From Arcicella sp. (GTDB taxonomy: Bacteria > Bacteroidota > Bacteroidia > Cytophagales > Spirosomataceae), in assembly GCA_025354645.1 (NCBI GenBank), contig JANXML010000117.1, positions 1 to 64,000 on the forward strand: 64,000 nucleotides of DNA. The letters are read 5' to 3'. This document shows positions 49,580 through 57,411 of this stretch, one piece after another. The notes under the pieces are model-generated. The model ran no database searches. It was not told the DNA's origin and worked only from the letters and a program-made list of their open reading frames with translations. The position numbers and the translations under genes were made by a program. Numbering within the stretch: position 1 is the first letter of the stretch; the number at the start of each line of letters is the position of its first letter.

Positions 49580-52006
49580 TTATTCTTCCTCTTCACACCC
49601 AATAGGAGCCCCAGGAGGCAATTCTTTATGAACGGCAACTTTTGCCAAAGATGGATTTTTCATGCGGTCTAAGGCATAATCTAAATGAGCTTGATAATCA
49701 CTTTCTTTGGTATTTTTCTTAGTTTCTTCCAAGTATATTTTTAATTCCTTTAAAACTTTTCCACAAACGGCTCTGACTTGGTAATTAGCGGTTTCGTTGA
49801 TGGTTAATGCCATCAAATGAGTTAATACAATTTGCTCGGTTTGGAACTGTACTTTGCGGTTAAGTCCTTGATTTTTTGAAAATTTAAAGGTTTTATCCAA
49901 AACTCGATTTATCATTTCTTCTAAACCTAAACCACCATTTCTGGCTTCATATTCAATCATACGAGAGGCACGCTCTGGATGAAATAAAAATTGTAGAGGA
50001 AAGTCTGCTGCCGATTCCGCTGCAGCCAATGGGTCGAAAACTAAACCTGTCCGTTTTTTGAATAATTCTCTTGACGACATATACCCCGCTGGTCGAGGGG
50101 GAATCATGGAAATAATGTTTTCGGGTAAAGTCAAAAATTCGGCAGAAAGGCATTTTAAGGTCGCTTCCAGGGCTTTTTGCTGCGTTTCTTTACTTACTGA
50201 TTTCGTACTAAATTGTTCATCCCCACGTACTTTATACTTATAATCCATTGATCCAACTAATTTGGCAACTGCCTCAACTTCGTAGCGATGCAGGTTATAA
50301 ATTGGAACTAAGGCATCCTCCAAAAATGCCATTGGGACATTCATACGAATAGTTTTTTCACCAAAATTCTTTAATGCCTTTTCTCTAATTTTCAATAAAT
50401 TTTCCAATTCATCAATTGGATTTTTACCACCGTCCCACAAATGAGCAGTTGGACTCACGGAACCCGCAGAACGAGCATCTTGGTCGGTTAAAAACAGCAA
50501 ACCTTTGGTTCGAGCATCGGATAAAATTTTGTTCAATGCTACTTTTTCATCCGTTCCTTTCGGAAAATCTTGGTAACCAAAAGTTATTGATGCTTTATCC
50601 CATTCCCCAATTCCTACGGCATAAGCATCGCTAAGGTCAATTTCACCTTTATCATCCAATTTTATCAAAGGATGCGGGTAATCCATTACCGAAGCACGGT
50701 TATTGATACTGGCAGAATAATTATGCATCAGACCGAGGGTATGCCCGACTTCGTGAGCGGCTAATTGTCGTAAACGAGCCAACGCCATTTTGAGCATCGG
50801 ATCTTTTTCGGGGTCGAATTTTTGACCATTTTCAAAGGGAGAAAGTAAGCCCTGAGCAATCAAATAATCCTGTCTAACACGCAATGAACCTAAACTCACG
50901 TGTCCTTTAATAATTTCGCCTGTGCGTGGATCTGTTACGGATGCTCCATACGACCATCCTCGGGTGGAACGGTGAACCCAATTGATAACATTATAACGAC
51001 AATCCATTGGGTCAGCATCATCAGGAAGGAGTTTTACTTGGAAAGCATTTTTGTAGCCCACCACCTCAAAAGCCTGATTCCACCACGAAGCACCGTCCAT
51101 CAATGCCGAGCGGATGGGTTCGGGCGTACCGTTATCCAAATAGTAAATAATGGGCTTAATTGCTTCGGAAATTTTGGCGGTTGGATCTTTTTTCTTCAAC
51201 CTATGCCTCACCGTATAATACTTTTCAACGGGTTCAGAAACTGGCGTTGCATAGTCCATATACGCCAAAGAATTAAAACTTGAACGTGGGTCGAAATCTC
51301 TTTTTTCATACTGATTATCAGGGAGTTGCACAAAACTGTGATGAATTCTCAAGGTGATTGATTCTTGGCTTGGCGTAACAGATTTTACAAAATTACCAGC
51401 ATCACTTCCACCTGTAAATGTGGCTGTAACCTCAAATTCTGTATTTAAAGGAAAGTTTTTAGTGCGTGCCAAATACATAGCAGAACGGGATTTATCCAAT
51501 GAGTACGAACCTTGCTTCATGTCCTTCAAACGGTCAGGAATTCCCATTGGGTCAGTCATTAAAAAATCGGTGGCATCCACCAAATATTTACCATTTTCTG
51601 CGGCTTCCACGGTGAAACCCCAAAGCGTAGATTGTGCAAAGGATTGTTCGATTGCCCGTTTTTCGTTGGCATCGTTGGTGATGGCACGATACTTTAAATT
51701 GGGTTGAATGAGCATAATTTTACGTCCAACTTTGTTGAAAAAAACCACTTTTTCATCGCCTAAAAGTCCACGGTCGAGACCAATATCATTTGAACCCAAA
51801 CCCGCAGGAAGGGAAGAAACGTACAAAAATTCTTGATTAAGTTTTGAAATTTCAAGCAGTATCTTTCCCGAATCTTCATCCCAATAAAAAGGCATAAAAC
51901 CATCGTATTTCTTCAAATTAAGGGTTTTTTCTGAAATTGAAGGAAGTTTTTGAGCGATGGTTTGGAAGGAAATTAGTGAAATAAAGAGCAGTAATAGTTT
52001 TTTCAT
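49580..52006 (-). CDS. Zinc-dependent metalloprotease (DUF5117/DUF5118-type, HEXXHTLGLMHN)
   Basis: LAAHEVGHTLGLMHNYSAS zinc site; VMDYPHPLIKL Met-turn; secreted N-terminus. Confidence 0.93.
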   Translation of the reverse strand: MKKLLLLFISLISFQTIAQKLPSISEKTLNLKKYDGFMPFYWDEDSGKILLEISKLNQEFLYVSSLPAGLGSNDIGLDRGLLGDEKVVFFNKVGRKIMLIQPNLKYRAITNDANEKRAIEQSFAQSTLWGFTVEAAENGKYLVDATDFLMTDPMGIPDRLKDMKQGSYSLDKSRSAMYLARTKNFPLNTEFEVTATFTGGSDAGNFVKSVTPSQESITLRIHHSFVQLPDNQYEKRDFDPRSSFNSLAYMDYATPVSEPVEKYYTVRHRLKKKDPTAKISEAIKPIIYYLDNGTPEPIRSALMDGASWWNQAFEVVGYKNAFQVKLLPDDADPMDCRYNVINWVHRSTRGWSYGASVTDPRTGEIIKGHVSLGSLRVRQDYLIAQGLLSPFENGQKFDPEKDPMLKMALARLRQLAAHEVGHTLGLMHNYSASINNRASVMDYPHPLIKLDDKGEIDLSDAYAVGIGEWDKASITFGYQDFPKGTDEKVALNKILSDARTKGLLFLTDQDARSAGSVSPTAHLWDGGKNPIDELENLLKIREKALKNFGEKTIRMNVPMAFLEDALVPIYNLHRYEVEAVAKLVGSMDYKYKVRGDEQFSTKSVSKETQQKALEATLKCLSAEFLTLPENIISMIPPRPAGYMSSRELFKKRTGLVFDPLAAAESAADFPLQFLFHPERASRMIEYEARNGGLGLEEMINRVLDKTFKFSKNQGLNRKVQFQTEQIVLTHLMALTINETANYQVRAVCGKVLKELKIYLEETKKNTKESDYQAHLDYALDRMKNPSLAKVAVHKELPPGAPIGCEEEE

Positions 52007-52089
52007 TTTGTTGATTGGTTGATGAAATTATGGTAAATATTTTTGAAGTATAAATTGACATTTCTTAGTCCCACTGCAATTTAGAGTAA

Positions 52090-52173
52090 AACAGGTTTCC
52101 AACCTGTTCATAGAGAACAAAGAACAGGTTAGAAACCTGTTCATAGTGAACAAAGAACAGGTTAGAAACCTGT
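52090..52173. repeat. 33-bp-period palindromic tandem repeat (2.5 copies)
   Basis: Units 52090-52122, 52123-52155 and partial 52156-52173; each starts with a perfect inverted repeat AACAGGTT-NNN-AACCTGTT. Confidence 0.9.
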
Positions 52174-52174
52174 A

Positions 52175-52339
52175 CTACTCTCCCTCCCAGCAATTTGAGC
52201 CTTTCATCTTTAAAACTTCCTCACGAAGAAGGTCTTTTAAATATTCGCCCAGTGCTTCATTAACAGCCTCTTTCTTGGTTTTAAAATTTTTCATCGTCAT
52301 AATTAAAGACAATTTTTCTTGGTCAGTATCAATTTTCAT
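52175..52339 (-). CDS. VapB-type (DUF2191-like) antitoxin, 54 aa, no VapC partner adjacent
   Basis: Minus-strand translation MKIDTDQEKLSLIMTMKNFKTKKEAVNEALGEYLKDLLREEVLKMKGSNCWEGE; K-T-K-K-E-A-V-N-E-A-L and G-x-x-x-W-E-G-[DE] C-terminus are VapB-like. Below the ORF-track length cut-off. Confidence 0.7.
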   Translation of the reverse strand: MKIDTDQEKLSLIMTMKNFKTKKEAVNEALGEYLKDLLREEVLKMKGSNCWEGE

Positions 52340-52407
52340 AAATATAGTTACTTTGTATTTATGTTACTCAAATATAGCGTTATTTTCTATGTAACGTACA
52401 TTTATCA

Positions 52408-53421
52408 TCAAGAAGGATACTCAATCCTCTCCCCCGTTTGCTTAAACCCTTTTTCCTCAAAAATCTTTTTCCAACCTTCGGTAATAAAACCAATTCCATA
52501 CCCAAATAACTGAACAAAAACGGCTATAACGCTCAAAAAACCTACTTTTATACTTTTATTTTTCAAAGACGAATCCATAAAATTCAATAAAACATAAAGT
52601 CCTAAAAAGATAATTCCTACATAAAATAACGGTTTATAAATCAAATAAAAGATAGGAATTGAAAGACATCCCAACGTAAAAAGCATGGGAAATGTGTGGA
52701 CTAATTTGAGTTCTTTTGGGAAGAAACGACTGATATTTATGCGGGCTTTTCCAAAGAATTTTAATTGCTTGAAAAATTGCGAAAAACTGGTTCTGCGTTT
52801 GTGATAAATAAAAGCTTCAGGGATTAACCCTGATTTAAAACCCAAAGAAATAGCCCGAATTGAAAACTCAATATCCTCACCCATTCTGGTGATTATAAAC
52901 CCTTGCGTTTTTTCCCAAACCGCTCTCGAAAGTCCCATGTTGAAACTTCTTGGGTGAAAGGTTCCTCCCAAGTTCTTCTTACTTCCACGTATGCCGCCCG
53001 TGGTGAAAAATGAAGTCATTGAATAACTGATGGCTTTTTGAATGGGAGAGAAATTTGGGTGGTCACGATCTGGTCCACCATATAAATCTAAAAAATTGGT
53101 ATTGAGTTGATTATCAACAATTTGAAGGTAATTATTTTCAATTAAAGCGTCCGAATCTAAGACAACAAAATATTCTCCTTTGGCGTATTTAAAACCCGTA
53201 TTTCTGGCAAAACCTTGTCCTGTATTTTGTTGAAAGTAATAATTAATGGCTAATTTATTTTTTAGTTTTTCAACAACTTCTTTACATTCAATAACTGAAC
53301 CATCTTCAATAATAACTACTTCAAAATTTGTATAAGTCTGATTTACAAGGCATTGCAACAATTCTTCTACTTCGTCTGGACGATTATAAACAGGAATAAT
53401 AACGGAATATTTTCTCGACAT
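52408..53421 (-). CDS. Glycosyltransferase family 2
   Basis: YSVIIPVYNRPDEVEELLQCLVNQTYTNFEVVIIEDGS, YFVVLDSDALIENNYL; C-terminal TM segments. Confidence 0.93.
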   Translation of the reverse strand: MSRKYSVIIPVYNRPDEVEELLQCLVNQTYTNFEVVIIEDGSVIECKEVVEKLKNKLAINYYFQQNTGQGFARNTGFKYAKGEYFVVLDSDALIENNYLQIVDNQLNTNFLDLYGGPDRDHPNFSPIQKAISYSMTSFFTTGGIRGSKKNLGGTFHPRSFNMGLSRAVWEKTQGFIITRMGEDIEFSIRAISLGFKSGLIPEAFIYHKRRTSFSQFFKQLKFFGKARINISRFFPKELKLVHTFPMLFTLGCLSIPIFYLIYKPLFYVGIIFLGLYVLLNFMDSSLKNKSIKVGFLSVIAVFVQLFGYGIGFITEGWKKIFEEKGFKQTGERIEYPS

Positions 53422-53458
53422 AATGGTTGATGAGTTTCTCGCAAATTACGGATAAAAC

Positions 53459-53650
53459 TTATGATGTGAGCGTATTTCTCTTTAAAAATCCGACCGCTAT
53501 TAAGCACTGAGCAAGGGTGTATGTACCCATAATGAAGAAAGTTAGAAAAGGAATTGGAATAACAAATTTATCGAATGCAATGAAAGAATCTGACAAAACA
53601 AACAGAATTGCCCCTATTAAAACCAAACCATAACTTTCTGAAAAAATGAT
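53459..53650 (-). pseudogene. C-terminal relic of a YhhN/lysoplasmalogenase-like membrane protein
   Basis: Minus-strand open stretch IIFSESYGLVLIGAILFVLSDSFIAFDKFVIPIPFLTFFIMGTYTLAQCLIAVGFLKRNTLTS*, preceded by an in-frame TGA, with no room for the N-terminal part before the MIOX gene. Confidence 0.5.
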
Positions 53651-53789
53651 TCATTCCAAAAATGATTTCAAGCATTGAAAAGTAAATAATAGTAAAAATT
53701 TTCAAGTTCGTGATTATGGTTTTTAATCGCAAATACGCAAATAGAAAAATCACTTTGTGTTTTAGCTTCCTTATGGTTATTTTAACTAC

Positions 53790-54656
53790 TTAAAACTTTA
53801 AAGTTGCAGGTAAGTACTTGGCTAACAACTCTTTATAATATGGTTTTAAGGCTTCTGTGTTGGGAGGAGTTGGCAATTTTGAATATAAATCATAGGGATT
53901 AAACTTCCTAACCCACTCAAACATTTCGTGGTCGTGAGCATCCATTAAATGATTGTATGCCTCCTCACGATGTTGCGAATAAAATGAGTGATATCTAATC
54001 ATGTACAAAGCTGGTTCTGGCAGATAATCCTTTACCATTTGGTACAAATATTCATCGTGTCCCCAAGACATATGAACGTTTTTTAACCCGCAATTGGGTT
54101 CATAAATCCCATATTTTGTATTGAGGAAATCATTGTTTTTATCAGGATTTAATTCAAAATATTCTGGATAAACAATTTTATTTGAGTGCTGACAACCCAC
54201 TGGAAAAGTATCACCCACGACCGCCCATTGAGGTTCGCCAAATAGACATAAAACCTTGCCCATGTCGTGCAATAAGCCCGTTAGAATGAACCAATCGGGG
54301 TGTCCATCAGCTCGGATAGCCTCAGAAGTTTGGAGAAGATGTTGCCATTGGTCGAGCGAAGTATCTGGATCAGAATCGTCCACAAGCGTATTTAGGAAAT
54401 CAAATGCCTCCCAAATTGGCATTTCGGTTTTATTAAATCTCAAGAACTCCGACTGTTTCTCTTTGACAAAATCAAGGGTTTGAAATTTATGATTCAAACG
54501 ATAAAATTCACGAACGGTATCTCTTTCGGGATTGTCATAATTACGATAATCTTGTTTAGATTTTTGTTCCGATTCTTCTGGGTAGCGTAATAAAACATCA
54601 TCCTCCCAAACATCAAGACCCGCCAAAGGAGCAATCTCTTTTTCTGTGAATTCCAT
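53790..54656 (-). CDS. Inositol oxygenase (MIOX family)
   Basis: LLQTSEAIRADGHPDWFILTGLLHDMGKVLCLFGEPQWAVVGDTFPVGCQHSNKIVYPEYF, MSWGHDEYLYQMVKDYLPEPALYMIRYHSFY, FNPYDLYSKLPTPPNTEALKPYYKELLAKYLP. Confidence 0.95.
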   Translation of the reverse strand: MEFTEKEIAPLAGLDVWEDDVLLRYPEESEQKSKQDYRNYDNPERDTVREFYRLNHKFQTLDFVKEKQSEFLRFNKTEMPIWEAFDFLNTLVDDSDPDTSLDQWQHLLQTSEAIRADGHPDWFILTGLLHDMGKVLCLFGEPQWAVVGDTFPVGCQHSNKIVYPEYFELNPDKNNDFLNTKYGIYEPNCGLKNVHMSWGHDEYLYQMVKDYLPEPALYMIRYHSFYSQHREEAYNHLMDAHDHEMFEWVRKFNPYDLYSKLPTPPNTEALKPYYKELLAKYLPATLKF

Positions 54657-54761
54657 ATTTTTAACCCTAGCTAACGGCTTGTTTATGAAGGTTTTAAAAT
54701 TAATATTAGTAAATCAAAAGTATGAATTTTTCATTGATTATTCAAAATTTACTACAAAACA

Positions 54762-54872
54762 CTACCAAAAGACCGTGTAAAGTGCTGCTAATATTCCACC
54801 AATTATTATTGAAAATACCAAAAAACTATCCGAAAACTTAAACATGGTTTTATCAATGAGTAAGCCTTTCAT
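54762..54872 (-). pseudogene. 36-aa single-TM ORF; possible C-terminal relic of a sodium/solute symporter (or a genuine small protein)
   Basis: MKGLLIDKTMFKFSDSFLVFSIIIGGILAALYTVFW* directly upstream of MIOX on the same strand; in-frame TAA shortly upstream near an A8 run. Confidence 0.35.
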
Positions 54873-54966
54873 TACTTCACGTTTTTTTTACGGAAGCCTA
54901 CGGTAATCAAGTAGGAAAAGATACTATTAGATCACCATTGACGTTTACTACAAAAATCCTTCAAAA

Positions 54967-55938
54967 ATGTTTTCAAAAAGACCTATTGCCGTAATCTGTT
55001 TTATTACGATAGTTTCAATCGTAAAAACCTTCGCTCAAACGCCTTCTTTGAGTCAATTGTTTTATCCAAATATTACTTTACGGGCAGAATATATGCCTGA
55101 ATCAGTTTCAGATAATGGAACAAAATTTGGGTTTAACCGTACTTCGGCTGTTGGAATTATTCCTCTGAACACAGAATTTTCGGCAGGTTTTGGGTTTGGG
55201 AAAAAGTTAGATATTCAAGCAAAACACAATCTTTTAATTGCGAATGTGTCTCAAATTAATCCTACAATTGATGGTTTAGAAAAGCCAGATGGTGGCTATA
55301 AAACGTTTGGAGTAACTTTTGTCCAATTGAAAGCAAGTTTACGGGAAAAATTTTGGCTGTATGGCGTTGGAGGTGGTGTGACACAATCTTATGAGACATT
55401 TTTTAATCCGCAACCTTACTTTTATGGAGGAGCAGCACGTTTAAGAATCTTGGGACTTAAAACACAAATCCTTTACGGAACAGCCATAATTTACAATCAA
55501 AAATTTAGAATCATTCCTATTTTTGGATTTACGAAAGGCTTAGGAAACGACTGGAAAATATCGGGCATTTTGCCTTTTAGAGCAAGTGTATCTTACAAGG
55601 TTAGTCCATGGTTGCACGTTGATTTTAATTCGGTTTATGATGGTTATAGTGCTGGTTTTCAGGAATATACAACGACAGAAAAATTAATTCGTCGTCAAAA
55701 TTTTCAACAAATCAGGTTTTCTTTATCAGCAAATGCCAACTTTTTAAATGTTTTTAACGTAGGAATTGAGGGAGGTTTAGGGACATTTAGACACGTAAAA
55801 ACTTTCAATTCTGCAAACGAAACCCTTACTAATTTAAGTTTACCTTCAGCCCCTTATGTGGGTGTAAGCCTTCGTTATATCGCCAGCAAATCTAAATTGT
55901 CTTCAAAATTCATGAAAGGAACTGGTATTGAAATTTAG
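54967..55938 (+). CDS. Hypothetical outer-membrane protein (beta-barrel-like)
   Basis: Signal peptide (…IVKTFAQTPSLSQLFYPNITLRAEYMPE) and repeated amphipathic beta strands. Confidence 0.6.
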   Translation: MFSKRPIAVICFITIVSIVKTFAQTPSLSQLFYPNITLRAEYMPESVSDNGTKFGFNRTSAVGIIPLNTEFSAGFGFGKKLDIQAKHNLLIANVSQINPTIDGLEKPDGGYKTFGVTFVQLKASLREKFWLYGVGGGVTQSYETFFNPQPYFYGGAARLRILGLKTQILYGTAIIYNQKFRIIPIFGFTKGLGNDWKISGILPFRASVSYKVSPWLHVDFNSVYDGYSAGFQEYTTTEKLIRRQNFQQIRFSLSANANFLNVFNVGIEGGLGTFRHVKTFNSANETLTNLSLPSAPYVGVSLRYIASKSKLSSKFMKGTGIEI

Positions 55939-55957
55939 TTGAATCTAACATCATTTG

Positions 55958-55994
55958 AAAGACGACATTGTTTTGAGCAGTGTCGTCTTTTTTT
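55958..55994. terminator. Rho-independent terminator
   Basis: AAAGACGACATTG ... CAGTGTCGTCTTT followed by Ts (12/13 paired). Confidence 0.75.
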
Positions 55995-56259
55995 AGTGGC
56001 ATGCTTTTTTAAAGATTGTTTATATGAAATTTTAAAAATTTAGGTATATGTCAAATCAAAGATTATAAGTATTTATCCCTATTTGCAAAATTAAGTTAAA
56101 AAAGGCTTGTGTTGATTTAATTGCAGTTTTATGCCAATTTATCTGCACATAATAATGATACGTCGAATATAATTTTTTAAAGGTAAACCTCCTTTTATTA
56201 ATTCATAAATTACAAATTATCTTTGTTCATTATCGATACTAATAATTCAAACTTTCTCT

Positions 56260-57336
56260 TTGAAGATGAAGACAAATACTTATTTTAATTTGGTTTTTTT
56301 ATTGGTTTTTTTGCTAATTTTTTCTGGTTGTGGTAAGAAAAAAAATAAAGAAGATTTAAGTAAAAAAACAGATTCACCTGCTGTTGTTGATGTAATTGTG
56401 GCTCAAAACCAATCAATTAGTTCAATTACAGAAGCAAACGGTTCTATTGTTGCTAATGAATTTGTTGAACTTCATCCCGAAGTTAGCGGAAGAATAACCT
56501 ACTTAAATATTCCCGAAGGCACAACGGTAAAAAAAGGAACTATCTTGGCTCGAATCAATGATTCTGACTTGCAGGCACAACTTAATAAGACAAAGGTTCA
56601 ACTCGATTTATCTCAAAAAACCGAACAGAGATTAACAAAATTATTGTCAATTAATGGAATTGGGCAAGCAGAATATGATGCCGCTTTAAATCAAGTAAAT
56701 TCTCTTAATGCTGACTTAGAATACACGAAAGTGTTAATCGAAAAAACCGTCTTGAAAGCTCCATTTAGTGGTGTAATCGGTTTAAGACAAGTCAGTCCTG
56801 GAGCTTATGTTTCTCCCACTACAATACTTGCTACCATACAACAAGTTAATCAATTGAAAGTTGATTTTACCGTTCCAGAAGAGTATTCGAGCATTATTCG
56901 CAAAGGTTCGGTCGTTGAAGTTGCCGTTGAAGGGCAAAATAATTCGAGATGTAAGGCAACCGTTATTGCTCGTGAACCACAGATAAATCAAACAACTCGA
57001 AACTTATTAATTCGTGCAATGCTCACGAATTGTACAGCAAATCCAGGCACGTTCGCAAAAGTCTATTTCAATGCTGGTTCAGCCAGAAATAGTATTACCA
57101 TTCCAACAAATGCTATTATTCCAGACGATAAAAACAAAAAAATAGTACTCATAAAGGGTGGTAAAGCCACTTATGCCGTTGTAGAAACGGGGGTACGTAA
57201 GGAAAGTTTTGTAGAAATTACAAAAGGAGTAACTGTTGGAGATACCATTGTGGTTGATGGTGTTTTGTTTGCCCGTCCTAATAAACCTGTGAAAATCCGA
57301 AGTGTGAAGTCAAGTGAGCAATTGAGCTATAAGTGA
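56260..57336 (+). CDS. RND efflux periplasmic adaptor (membrane fusion protein), lipoprotein
   Basis: Lipobox FSGCGKKK; EVSGRITYLNIPEGTTVKKGTILARINDSDLQAQLNK; VLKAPFSGVIGLRQVSPGAYVSP. Confidence 0.95.
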   Translation: MKMKTNTYFNLVFLLVFLLIFSGCGKKKNKEDLSKKTDSPAVVDVIVAQNQSISSITEANGSIVANEFVELHPEVSGRITYLNIPEGTTVKKGTILARINDSDLQAQLNKTKVQLDLSQKTEQRLTKLLSINGIGQAEYDAALNQVNSLNADLEYTKVLIEKTVLKAPFSGVIGLRQVSPGAYVSPTTILATIQQVNQLKVDFTVPEEYSSIIRKGSVVEVAVEGQNNSRCKATVIAREPQINQTTRNLLIRAMLTNCTANPGTFAKVYFNAGSARNSITIPTNAIIPDDKNKKIVLIKGGKATYAVVETGVRKESFVEITKGVTVGDTIVVDGVLFARPNKPVKIRSVKSSEQLSYK

Positions 57337-57411
57337 GTTAATTTTTAAAGAAATATCTATATAATAATTGCCCTTTTGCTAATCCTATTTTCCTAAAAAT
57401 TAGTTTTAAAA

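Noticed and set aside
50900-51283. 127-aa + strand ORF opposite the metalloprotease gene
   Set aside because: Fully antisense to a strongly supported zinc-metalloprotease gene; the translation has no recognisable features.
52146-52394. 82-aa + strand ORF over the palindromic repeat
   Set aside because: Begins inside the tandem repeat and is antisense to the VapB-like ORF, which has a better family signature.
53568-53753. 61-aa minus-strand ORF in the GT2-MIOX gap
   Set aside because: The meaningful sequence is in a different frame (YhhN-like relic); this ORF is an out-of-frame by-product.
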